A stretch of DNA of 64,000 nucleotides from assembly GCF_900103195.1 (NCBI RefSeq), contig NZ_FMWU01000003.1:1-64000 (forward strand), in the 5' to 3' direction. This document shows, piece by piece, positions 49,711 to 57,965 of the stretch. A model generated the notes under the pieces. It searched no databases. It was given only the letters and a program-made list of their open reading frames with translations, and was not told the DNA's origin. The translations under genes and the position numbers were made by a program. The stretch is from Methylobacterium sp. UNC378MF (GTDB taxonomy: Bacteria; Pseudomonadota; Alphaproteobacteria; Rhizobiales; Beijerinckiaceae). How positions within the stretch are numbered: the first letter of the stretch is position 1; each line of letters starts with the position of its first letter.

Positions 49711-50208
49711 GTGCCGGCGCGTGCCCTCGTCCTGTTCCCCGATCCCCGTCTCATGCGTCCGGCCGCCCCGGTCGACGATTTTGGGCCGACCCTGACGGCC
49801 CTTGCGGACGATGTTCGGGACACGCTCATGGCCGCGAGCGCCATCGGCCTGACGGCCCCGCATATCGGCGTGGCTGCACGGCTCATGGTGGTCAGGATAT
49901 CGCCGGACGAGAACGCGCGCGTCTACGTGAACCCCACCGTTTCCTGGGCTTCTCCGGACACGGCGGTCCACGACGAGGGCAGCGTCAGCATGCCGGGGGT
50001 GCGCGAGCGGGTCACCCGGGCCGCCCGTGTTCGCCTGAGCTACCGCGGCCTCGAAGGGTCAGCCCACGAAGAGGAGGTGGAGGGCTTTCCGGCCGCGGTC
50101 ATCCAGCACGAGATCGATCAGCTCGACGGCGTGTTCTGGATCGCCCGGTTGTCGCGCTTGAAGCGTGATCGACTCGTGAAACGCTTTGCGAGGCTGAAGT
50201 CCGCTTAG
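49711..50208 (+). CDS. Peptide-deformylase-like protein with degenerate active site
   Basis: The 165-residue protein follows the deformylase fold in order and length. All three catalytic motifs are altered: G(V/I)GLAAPQ reads AIGLTAPH (Gln to His51), EGC(L/I)S reads EGSVS (Cys ligand to Ser91) and HEXDH reads HEIDQ (second His ligand to Gln137). His133 and Glu134 remain. In true deformylase, Cys and two His bind Fe2+ and Gln stabilises the intermediate, so this protein should not bind the metal normally or deformylate fMet peptides. It might bind peptides or have gained another role. The start is GTG with GGGGAG 9 bases upstream. Confidence 0.88.
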   Translation: MPARALVLFPDPRLMRPAAPVDDFGPTLTALADDVRDTLMAASAIGLTAPHIGVAARLMVVRISPDENARVYVNPTVSWASPDTAVHDEGSVSMPGVRERVTRAARVRLSYRGLEGSAHEEEVEGFPAAVIQHEIDQLDGVFWIARLSRLKRDRLVKRFARLKSA

Positions 50209-50412
50209 TCCCGTCCGGCTTCGCATCAGCGTGGCCCGGGCGGGACAGGCCAGCCTATCCGTCCCCCAGGCGGAACATCTGCCAAGCATGGTGTGTTGCA
50301 CAGCCCAGCTCTGCGCCTCTCAGCGCAGGCGCCCGTCCATCGTGCCCAGTGGCGATGGTCCGACAGGACCGCGCGCAGGGTGTCAGATCAACCCGCGCGA
50401 AGGGTCGTGACC

Positions 50413-51531
50413 GTGCCGAATTCACGGCAGCCGCTTCAGTCTTCCGCTGGCGCCAGTGCGCCGCTTGTGAGCCTGCGGCATGGATCGGGCCAGCTGTTCG
50501 AGAGCGAGCGGCGCCTCAATGCAGTCCTCGACAACGCCTCCGTGTCGATCTTCCTGATGGATGACCGGCAGCACTGCATCTACATGAACCGGGCCGCCGA
50601 GCAGTTGACCGGATGGACGCTTCAGGAGGTTCTCGCGCGCGACTGCCCGCTGCACGACATCGTCCATCACACCTATCCGGACGGACGCCCCTTCCCGCTG
50701 GCGGAGTGTGCGATCGATCGTGCCTTCCCGGAGAACAACCAGGAGCGGGGCGAGGAGGTGTTCGTGCACAAGGACGGGCACTTCTTCCCCGTGGCGTTCA
50801 CCGCCAGCCCGATCCGGGATGATGCGGCCAACATCATCGGCACGATCATCGAGGTCCGCGACATCAGCGAGGAGAAGGCGGCGGCCGAGCGCCAGCGCCT
50901 GCTGCTCAACGAGCTGAACCACCGGGTGAAGAACACCCTTGCCATCGTGCAGTCGATTGCCGCGCAGACCTTTCGCGGGCAGACGGACCAGACGGCGCGG
51001 GCGGTTTTCGACGCCCGGATGGCCGCGTTGTCCAACGCCCACAACGTGCTGGTCGAGGACAATTGGGAGAGCGCGAGCCTGCGCAGCGTGGTCGACCGCG
51101 CGCTGGCTCCCCACCTTTTGGCGGAGATCGACGGTGAGCGCTTTCAGCTACAAGGGCCGGATGCGCGGCTGCATCCCAAGGTGGCAGTGACACTTACGAT
51201 GGCGCTGCATGAGTTGATGACCAATGCCGCGAAGTACGGTGCCCTGTCCACGCCAGAAGGCCAGGTTGCAGTGACTTGGTCCCTGCGTGACCTGGATGTC
51301 GGCCGTCAGCAACTCGACCTGCTCTGGGAAGAACGGGGCGGCCCCGCGGTCACACCGCCAACCCGCAAGGGGTTCGGTTCACGGCTTATCGAGCGGCAAT
51401 TGCCGCTGGAGTTCGATGGCAGCGCCGCGCTCACCTATGCGCCGGCAGGCCTGACCTGCCAATTGCACATCCCACTGACCCAGCTCGGCTGGGTCGGCCA
51501 GGAGACGCTCGCGGAGCTGCGCGCTCCATGA
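50413..51531 (+). CDS. PAS-HWE sensor histidine kinase
   Basis: A PAS domain (from FESERRLNAVLDNASVSIFL to FFPVAFTASPIRDDAANIIG, then TIIEVRD) is followed by an HWE transmitter with His170 in LNELNHRVKNTLAIVQSIAA. ATPase motifs are ALHELMTNAAKYGALS and the GFGSRLIERQL end typical of HWE kinases. It is a soluble protein. I chose the GTG at 50413 because AAGGG lies 8 bases upstream; the frame can start as early as 50293. The next gene encodes a receiver and overlaps it by ATGA, so the two form a cognate pair. Confidence 0.9.
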   Translation: MPNSRQPLQSSAGASAPLVSLRHGSGQLFESERRLNAVLDNASVSIFLMDDRQHCIYMNRAAEQLTGWTLQEVLARDCPLHDIVHHTYPDGRPFPLAECAIDRAFPENNQERGEEVFVHKDGHFFPVAFTASPIRDDAANIIGTIIEVRDISEEKAAAERQRLLLNELNHRVKNTLAIVQSIAAQTFRGQTDQTARAVFDARMAALSNAHNVLVEDNWESASLRSVVDRALAPHLLAEIDGERFQLQGPDARLHPKVAVTLTMALHELMTNAAKYGALSTPEGQVAVTWSLRDLDVGRQQLDLLWEERGGPAVTPPTRKGFGSRLIERQLPLEFDGSAALTYAPAGLTCQLHIPLTQLGWVGQETLAELRAP

Positions 51532-51986
51532 CGCCATTGGCTGGACGCCGGGTGCTGCTGGTCGAGGACGAGAGCCTCGTCGCCATGCTAGCCGAGGACA
51601 TGCTGCTCGACTTGGGCTGTGAGGTCGTCGTAGCCATGCGCCTCGACAAGGCCTTGGCGCATGCCCAGGCTGAGGATTTCGATCTGGCGGTGCTGGATGT
51701 GAACCTCGGCGATGCGCGCAGCTATCCGGTCGCCGATCTGCTGCTGGAGCGCTGCACGCCGTTCCTGTTCGCGACCGGGTATGGGCAACACGGCTTGGAC
51801 GCGGCCTATCGAACTGTCCCGGTGCTTCAGAAGCCCTATCAGGCAGCGCCGCTGGAGCACCTGCTCGTCCGCCTGCTCAACGGTGAGGGGCGAGACCGCA
51901 CGGCTGCGGCAGGTCTGCCGCCGTCATGCCGCTGTCCGGCGACTGAGGCCGCGCCCAAGCAATTCCGGGCCGATCCTGTCCGTTGA
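51528..51986 (+). CDS. Single-domain response regulator
   Basis: This 152-residue protein has a receiver domain (RRVLLVEDESLVAMLAEDML, Asp57 in AVLDVNLG, FATGYG, LQKPYQAAPLEHLL) and a short unstructured tail. No DNA-binding or enzymatic output is present. It overlaps the HWE kinase by four bases and should be its phospho-acceptor in the cytosol. In relatives, single-domain receivers of this kind feed into phosphorelays or act by protein contact. Confidence 0.93.
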   Translation: MTPLAGRRVLLVEDESLVAMLAEDMLLDLGCEVVVAMRLDKALAHAQAEDFDLAVLDVNLGDARSYPVADLLLERCTPFLFATGYGQHGLDAAYRTVPVLQKPYQAAPLEHLLVRLLNGEGRDRTAAAGLPPSCRCPATEAAPKQFRADPVR

Positions 51987-52042
51987 GATCATCAGGCTGA
52001 CGTGGAGCCAGCACCGAGAGAACCATAGCGGAAGGGACCGCG

Positions 52043-52237
52043 ATGATCGATCTCAACACGGCAACGGCCGAGGAACTGGACCGCGTGCCGGCGCTAAAGG
52101 GGCACGGTTTCGAGATCGTGCGCTATCGGGAGGAGCGCGGCCGTTTCACAAGCCTGCGGCAGCTCGACGAGGTTCCGGGCCTCAGCGGCAAGACCGACGG
52201 CCTCGCGGATCAGATCACGGTCGCGGCAAGCTCGTGA
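52043..52237 (+). CDS. Helix-hairpin-helix small protein (ComEA-like)
   Basis: The 64-residue product reads MIDLNTATAEELDRVPALKG, HGFEIVRYREERGRFTSLRQ and LDEVPGLSGKTDG. This is a helix-hairpin-helix pair with the NTAT.EEL..VP.LKG.....I...R...G.F.S...L..VPG pattern of ComEA and related DNA-binding modules. It has no signal peptide, so it is a free cytosolic HhH protein and not a canonical competence receptor. It lies 56 bases after the receiver gene and may share its transcript. Confidence 0.85.
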   Translation: MIDLNTATAEELDRVPALKGHGFEIVRYREERGRFTSLRQLDEVPGLSGKTDGLADQITVAASS

Positions 52238-52491
52238 CCCAAGAGAGGGTCCTTCCTGCGCATGCAGAGCAAAGGCTGCAACCGTGCGCTGCGACCTATC
52301 GACCGCGCGCTCCGGGTCGGGGTTCCTGCCCCGATGCATCGCGGTCGCGGCCGTCCCGGCCGATCGAGCCGCCCTGGGTCGATCTCGGCTGACATGCTTT
52401 CGCCGCCTGTCCGTGTGATGGGCTGTGCGAGCGGCAAGACTGCCACGCGGGCCGATCACGCCCGCACCAGCCCGAGCTTCGAGTAGCAACG

Positions 52492-53736
52492 ATGAACATG
52501 CAGGTCGAGAAAGCCCAGGGCCGGCCTCTGAAAGGCATCGACCGGAACACCGTGATCGCGCAGTCGCTGCGGCAGTTCGCGCGCCTGCCCGGCCTTCCCG
52601 ACACCAAGAAGGGCGTGCGCTCGTATCAGAGCCACGTCAAAAGCGATCCCTGGCTGCCGCTGCTCTTCGTCATCTGCTTCATCCTGCCGACCCTGGCCGG
52701 CGCGATCTATTACGGCCTGATCGCCTCCGACCGCTACGTGACCGAGGCGCGGTTCGCGATCCGACCGACCGTCGGGACCGCTGACAGGGCGACGCCCGAT
52801 ACGGTCGGCACCAACGCGGGCGTGATCAAGGCGACGGTCGCCCAGGAGACGCTGATCGCACAGGAATACATCCATAGCCGGCCGATGGTCGAAGCCGTCT
52901 CGGCAGAACTTCCGATCCGCGAATGGTATGGCCGGGACGATATCGACATGTTCTCCCGCTTCAACCCGGAGAAGCCGATCGAGAAGTTCCTGCGGTACTG
53001 GAAGCGTCGCGTCGACGTCGACGTCGAATCCGCGTCCGGCATCATGTCGCTCTCTGTCGAGGCCTTCGACCCCGACGAATCGCTTGCCATCACCAAAGCG
53101 GTGATGGCCGATACCGAGCGGATGTTGAACGACCTCAGCATGAGGTCCCGCCAGGATGCCCTGGATGTGAGCACGCGTGTCCTGAAGCTCGCCGAGGAGC
53201 GGGAGGCCAAGGCCAATGCCGCCCTGAACGAGCTGCGCAACCGTGAGGGGGTGCTGGACGTCATCAAGTCGAACACCGCCACCATCAAGTCGGTATCGGA
53301 ACTGCGGGAATCGCGCACCAAGCTCGCGGTGCAGTTAGCGGTGCTTCAGCGGGATCTCGGCCCGCAATCCCGCAGCATCATCGACCTGAAGCAGCAGATC
53401 GCCGATCTCGACACGAATATCGCGAAGGTTCAGCAGCAGCTGGCCGGCACCGCGCCGACGGAGAAGCGGCGCCTGTCGGACGCGCTCACGCGGTTCGAAG
53501 GTCTGGAGCACGAGCGCGAGAACGCTGAGAAATATCACCGCGATGTCCAGCTGGCCTATGACCGGGCCCGCATCGTGGCCCAGCAGCAGGTCGTGGCCCT
53601 GGTACCGATCGTCGAGCCCATCAAGGCCGGATCTTCGACCGAGCCGCGACGGATCCTGATGACGAGCATCATCACCGCCGCCGCCGCCGTGCTGTTCGCG
53701 GCCGCGATGTTCACTCGGCGTATGCTCATGAATTGA
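52492..53736 (+). CDS. Capsule-polysaccharide export inner-membrane protein (KpsE/CtrB-like)
   Basis: The 414-residue protein has a cytosolic N-terminus and a membrane helix near residue 65 (WLPLLFVICFILPTLAGAIY). A periplasmic part contains VTEARFAIRPT, MSLSVEAFDPDESLAITKAV and a long coiled coil (residues 210-340). A second helix at the C-terminus is MTSIITAAAAVLFAAAMF. This is the KpsE/BexC/CtrB polysaccharide co-polymerase layout; such proteins bridge the ABC exporter and the outer-membrane channel. No kps, ctr or glycosyltransferase genes are adjacent, so its partners are elsewhere. Confidence 0.88.
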   Translation: MNMQVEKAQGRPLKGIDRNTVIAQSLRQFARLPGLPDTKKGVRSYQSHVKSDPWLPLLFVICFILPTLAGAIYYGLIASDRYVTEARFAIRPTVGTADRATPDTVGTNAGVIKATVAQETLIAQEYIHSRPMVEAVSAELPIREWYGRDDIDMFSRFNPEKPIEKFLRYWKRRVDVDVESASGIMSLSVEAFDPDESLAITKAVMADTERMLNDLSMRSRQDALDVSTRVLKLAEEREAKANAALNELRNREGVLDVIKSNTATIKSVSELRESRTKLAVQLAVLQRDLGPQSRSIIDLKQQIADLDTNIAKVQQQLAGTAPTEKRRLSDALTRFEGLEHERENAEKYHRDVQLAYDRARIVAQQQVVALVPIVEPIKAGSSTEPRRILMTSIITAAAAVLFAAAMFTRRMLMN

Positions 53737-53793
53737 CGGTGCCCGGATCGGGTGACGCCCGCGGACGGGCCTGTCCGCAACGGCTACGAAAAG

Positions 53794-53818
53794 GCCCGCC
53801 GCGGCGAACCGGGCGGGC
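53794..53818 (-). terminator. Intrinsic terminator, best read on the reverse strand
   Basis: GCCCGCC and GGCGGGC form a perfect seven-base GC stem around an 11-base loop. On the reverse strand the hairpin is followed by CTTTTCG, so it can end leftward transcripts from the 54094 kinase gene, although 276 bases separate them. The stem may also stall rightward transcripts from the KpsE-like gene. Confidence 0.55.
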
Positions 53819-54093
53819 TGAGGCAGTGCTTGGGAGGAAGCGAGACCGTAACGCGCGCTCGACTGGCATGCCAGTTGGCGGAGCGCAGGGCTGGGCTGCG
53901 AAATCTCTTGGTCTTCCGGAGGAATAGGCGGCCGCCATTCTCGTTGATCCAATCGGACATGCGGGTCGTGAGACCGCCGACGCCCCGACTGCATCGGGCC
54001 GCACAGTCAAGCTTGCCGGGCGGCTCTACAGAGGGTGCAGCGGCCGACCTGTGGAGCCAGCCCCGCTTCATCGCCCTCCGCTTCCGTGCGATC

Positions 54094-56811
54094 CTAGGCC
54101 GCCGCCGCTTGGAGCCGGGTTCGCCGCTCAAGACCGTCGATCGTCGCGGTGAGCAGGGACTCCAGTACGTCGCACGCGCCCGGCGGCTCGGCACAGGCCC
54201 CGCTTCGGGCGGCCTCCTCAATGGTGCGCAGCCGTGCGACGAGCGCGCGCGCCCCGACATTCGCACTCATCGACCTGAGGCTGTGTGCGGCCCTGGCGAT
54301 GGCCGGCTGATCCGAGGCGGCGAAGGCCGATCTGAGGATGGCGAGCGCCACCGGGCCCTGTTCCCGATACAGGTCGAGGACGCGCTCGAGAAAGGCGCCG
54401 TCTCCCAGGCCGAGCAGACCGTCCAGGACCTCGGCGTCGAGAAGGTCGTCGGCGGCCGGTGCCTCGGGTGGTGCGGCGACCGGTGCGCCAAGCTCCGCCA
54501 CGCCCGATTGCGCTGCGGCGGCAGATGCCGTGTCCCGGAGCGCCGGGACATGCGCCTGCAGGAGGTCGGCCAATTGCCGCAGCGTGAACGGCTTCAGGAG
54601 CGTTCCGTCCATGCCGGCGGCCTCCGCGGCCTGCGCGGCCTCGCCAAGAACGTGAGCCGTGAGCGCGACGATCGGAATGCGCCGCCCCGTGGCCACCTCG
54701 CGCTGTCGGATCGTTCGCGCAGCCGTGAAGCCGTCGAGGACCGGCATGCTGCCGTCCATCAGGATCAGGTCGAAGCGCCGCGCCCCAGCGGCCGCCACCG
54801 CCGCGGCGCCGTCCTCGACGGTGACGACCTCGGTCACGCCGCAGCGGGCCAGCGCCTCGAGGGCGACCTCACGGTTGACCGCGCTGTCGTCGGCGACGAG
54901 CACCCGTGCAGCCGGAAATTGCGGGAGCCGGTCGACCGCGACAGCGCCCGCGCTCGACGAGGCGAACGCGTCGCCCGCGGTCAGTGCCGCGAGGAGGGGC
55001 TGCAATTCCGCCTGGGTCACGGGCCAGCGCAGCACCGCGTCGGCGAGGCCAGACCGGAGCGCTTGGTCGGCGACGACGTCATCCGGCCCCGCGAGGACCA
55101 GCACGCGCTCGGCCCGGTCCGGCCGGCGTCCTGCCACCACGAGGGCGGATGCATCGAGGATCCAGTGGGCGGGAGCGCCGCTATCCGCCGTGACCGGTAC
55201 GAAGCCGGCCGTTCTCAGGCTGGCCGCAAGGGCAGACCGCGTGGCTGGAGCGGCCATGTCCAGCGCGATCGCGGCCGGCACCGCGGTGCGGCGCAGGAAC
55301 GGGCGGGCGGGTTCGGCGACGGTCACGGGGATACGCACGCTGAAGGTCGAGCCCGTGCCGACGCGGCTTTCCACCGCCACGGTGCCGCCCATCGCGGCGA
55401 TGATCTGCCGGGCGATCGACAGCCCAAGGCCGGTGCCGCCGAAGCGGCGGGTCGTCGATTGGTCGGCCTGCGAGAAGGCCGAGAAGATCGTGGCCAGCTT
55501 GTCCTGGGGGATACCGATTCCGGTGTCGGTCACCGCGATGACGAGGCATCCGTCGCCGGCATCGATCGCCATCCGGACGGCCACGTGCCCGGCCTCGGTG
55601 AACTTCAGCGCGTTCGACACGAAGTTGCTCACCACCTGCCCCAGGCGGACCGGGTCGCCGAGGATCGCCTGGGGCACCTCCGGCGCGACCTCGGCCGCGA
55701 GGTCGAGCCCGGCCGCCCGGGCTCGCTCGGCGAAGAGCGTCACCACCGTGTCGGCGATCTCGGCGGGGCTCAGGGGCACGCACTCGAGATCGAGCTTACC
55801 CGCCTCGACCTTCGCGAAGTCGAGGATGTCGTTGATGATCGCCAGGAGCGACCTTCCCGAGCGGGCAATGACCTCGGCGTAGCGGCGCTGGCGTGCCGGC
55901 AGTTCGGAACTCGCCAGCAGCTCCGCCATGACCAGGACACCGTTCATCGGCGTCCGGATCTCGTGGCTCATCGTCGCCAGGAAGGTCGACTTGGCAGCGT
56001 TGGCGGCGTCGGCCGCCTGCTTGGCCTCGCTCAGATCGGCCGTCCGGGCCCGGACCTCCGTTTCGAGGAGGGCGGTGTGGGTGGCGAGGCGGTGGTCACG
56101 CTCGTTCACCGCAGAGAGCAGATCGTTGAAGGTGCGCGCCAACGCGCCGACCTCGTCGTCGCCCCCCACGGGCGCGCGCTGCGCGTAGTCGTGGCGCAGG
56201 CGCACCGCCTCCATGGTGCGGGTGAGGGCGGCCAGCGGGCGTGTGACGCTGCGCTGCAGGTAGAGCGAGACGCCGATCCCGATCGCGACGGCCAGCAGCG
56301 CCGCCAGCGCGGCGTTCTGCGCCACCGCCCAGATGTGGCCGAGGATGTCGTCGGTCTCGCCGATCAGCACGACCCGGCCGACGGGGCGCCCGTTCTCCAC
56401 GATCGGCGCGGTCGCCTGAAGGCTATGGGTAGCGAGGAGGTTCAGGAGAGAGAGATCCGCGCCGTCCAGGGCGGCGTCCTGTGTCAGGCGAAGGCCGAGC
56501 CCCTGCTCGGCGAGGATGGACCCGTCCGGCCGCTCGATTGCGCCGTAGACGATGGACGGCACCTTGCCGATGGCCCGCAGCGACGCGGCCGCGGCGTCGG
56601 CATCGTTTTCGGCCGTGGCTCGGGCACCGCCATGCGCGAAGACCTGCGCGACGGCCTCCAGAGCCGCGTGCTTGTCGGCGGCATAGCGGGCGACCTCGCG
56701 CCAGACGGCCAGGGCGGCGGCCAGGACGAGCGCCGCCGTGACGGCGCCGGTCACCGCCAGCGCCAGCCGGCCGGCCAGAGAGCGTCTCGGCCTGAGCCAC
56801 GCGAGATGCAC
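54094..56811 (-). CDS. HAMP-HisKA-HATPase-REC-HPt tripartite sensor kinase (BarA/ArcB-like)
   Basis: This 905-residue membrane protein has two N-terminal helices (ALAVTGAVTAALVLAAALAV and AALAALLAVAIGIGVSLYLQ) flanking a periplasmic sensor of about 110 residues, then HAMP. HisKA has His283 in ATMSHEIRTPMNG. HATPase has NFVSNALKFTEAG, DTGIGIPQ and GGTGLGLSIA. A degenerate receiver-like region (about 495-610) precedes the receiver with Asp686 in LILMDGSMPVLDG. The C-terminal HPt domain has His843 in AAHSLRSMSANVGA. This is the BarA/ArcB phosphorelay layout. The gene follows the HD-GYP regulator after 62 bases and probably shares its transcript; the two may form one signalling system. Confidence 0.94.
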   Translation of the reverse strand: MHLAWLRPRRSLAGRLALAVTGAVTAALVLAAALAVWREVARYAADKHAALEAVAQVFAHGGARATAENDADAAAASLRAIGKVPSIVYGAIERPDGSILAEQGLGLRLTQDAALDGADLSLLNLLATHSLQATAPIVENGRPVGRVVLIGETDDILGHIWAVAQNAALAALLAVAIGIGVSLYLQRSVTRPLAALTRTMEAVRLRHDYAQRAPVGGDDEVGALARTFNDLLSAVNERDHRLATHTALLETEVRARTADLSEAKQAADAANAAKSTFLATMSHEIRTPMNGVLVMAELLASSELPARQRRYAEVIARSGRSLLAIINDILDFAKVEAGKLDLECVPLSPAEIADTVVTLFAERARAAGLDLAAEVAPEVPQAILGDPVRLGQVVSNFVSNALKFTEAGHVAVRMAIDAGDGCLVIAVTDTGIGIPQDKLATIFSAFSQADQSTTRRFGGTGLGLSIARQIIAAMGGTVAVESRVGTGSTFSVRIPVTVAEPARPFLRRTAVPAAIALDMAAPATRSALAASLRTAGFVPVTADSGAPAHWILDASALVVAGRRPDRAERVLVLAGPDDVVADQALRSGLADAVLRWPVTQAELQPLLAALTAGDAFASSSAGAVAVDRLPQFPAARVLVADDSAVNREVALEALARCGVTEVVTVEDGAAAVAAAGARRFDLILMDGSMPVLDGFTAARTIRQREVATGRRIPIVALTAHVLGEAAQAAEAAGMDGTLLKPFTLRQLADLLQAHVPALRDTASAAAAQSGVAELGAPVAAPPEAPAADDLLDAEVLDGLLGLGDGAFLERVLDLYREQGPVALAILRSAFAASDQPAIARAAHSLRSMSANVGARALVARLRTIEEAARSGACAEPPGACDVLESLLTATIDGLERRTRLQAAAA

Positions 56812-56873
56812 GCTCTACTCCTTCAGGCGGCCCGGACGGGCCTGATCGCGGGGAGGGGTGGCAAGTGACCCTA

Positions 56874-57932
56874 TCAGGCGGCCGCGCGGAGGCAGGTTCG
56901 CGTCACCGCGTCCCAGCCCGCCAGGAAGGCATCGACGCAGCGCGGGTCGAAGTGGCGGCCGGCTTGGTCCGCCACGAAGGTCCGCGCGCGCTCGAGGGGC
57001 CAGGCCACCTTGTAGGGCCGCTCGGTCACCAGGGCGTCGAACACGTCCGCCACCGCCACGATGCGGCCGGAGAGTGGGATCGCCTCGCCGCTGAGGCCTT
57101 TCGGGTAGCCGGTGCCGTCCCAGCGCTCGTGGTGGGTCTCGGCGATCTCGGCGGCGAGGCGCACGACGTCGGAGGTGCTGCCCTCCAGGATCCGCCGGCC
57201 GCGCTCGGCATGCTTCTCCATCTCGGCGCGTTCCTCGGAGGTGAGCGGGCCCGGTTTGAGCAGGATCGCATCGGGAACGCCGATCTTGCCGACATCGTGC
57301 ATCGTGGAGGCAAGCTTCAGGATCCGGATCTCCGCCGGATCGAAGCCGAGGTTCTGAGCGATGACGCCCACATAGCCGGCCACCCGGGCGATGTGATCGC
57401 CGGTATCGGTGTCGCGGTGCTCGGCGGCGCGCATGAGGAGGGCGATGATCTCGCGCTCCCGCGCCTCGATGACCGCGACCGCCGCCGCGACCTCGCGGGC
57501 GAGACAAGCGGCCCGGTCCTGCTCCTGCCGGTGGGCCGCGCTGATCTTCATCAGGTTGGTGATGCGCGCCTGGATCTCGACGGGATCGCAGGGCTTGCCG
57601 AGGAAGTCGGTGGCGCCGGCGCGCAGGGCCTGGTGGCGCAGGCTGCGCTGGTCGAGACTCGTCACCATCACGATCGGCACATGCGCGAAGCCCGGGATCG
57701 TCCGCGCCGCCGCGATGACGTCCAGGCCGGTCAGACCGGGCATGTCGTAATCGGTGACGACGACCCCGATCCGCTCGACATTCGCCCGCAGAAAGTCGAG
57801 CGCCGTCACAGGGCTCGTGAAGGCGACCGGCTCGCAATCGGCCACGGGCTTGAGCGCCTGCATGATCAGCAGGTTGTTCATCTCGGAATCGTCGAGGATC
57901 AATGCGAGCACCGTTTCACTCCCGAGCGTCAA
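56874..57932 (-). CDS. Response regulator with HD-GYP c-di-GMP phosphodiesterase domain
   Basis: This 352-residue protein has a receiver domain (ALILDDSEMNNLLIMQALKP, Asp61 in TDYDMPGLTGL, LGKP) followed by a coiled helix and an HD-GYP domain. The HD-GYP residues are MHDVGKIGVPD (His212-Asp213), HHERWDGTGYPKGLSGEAIP (HH at 267 and GYP at 275-277) and DVFDALVTERPYK. All metal-ligand motifs are present, so it should hydrolyse c-di-GMP, RpfG-like, in the cytosol. It lies upstream of the HPt kinase on the same strand. Confidence 0.95.
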   Translation of the reverse strand: MTLGSETVLALILDDSEMNNLLIMQALKPVADCEPVAFTSPVTALDFLRANVERIGVVVTDYDMPGLTGLDVIAAARTIPGFAHVPIVMVTSLDQRSLRHQALRAGATDFLGKPCDPVEIQARITNLMKISAAHRQEQDRAACLAREVAAAVAVIEAREREIIALLMRAAEHRDTDTGDHIARVAGYVGVIAQNLGFDPAEIRILKLASTMHDVGKIGVPDAILLKPGPLTSEERAEMEKHAERGRRILEGSTSDVVRLAAEIAETHHERWDGTGYPKGLSGEAIPLSGRIVAVADVFDALVTERPYKVAWPLERARTFVADQAGRHFDPRCVDAFLAGWDAVTRTCLRAAA

Positions 57933-57965
57933 GCCATCGACGAAGGGGCGGCATCGCGTCCTCCA

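Noticed and set aside
53752..56868. 1038-residue forward open frame opposite the HPt kinase
   Set aside because: It is the antisense of a clearly conserved kinase gene in high-GC DNA; its translation is arginine- and glycine-rich with no domain.
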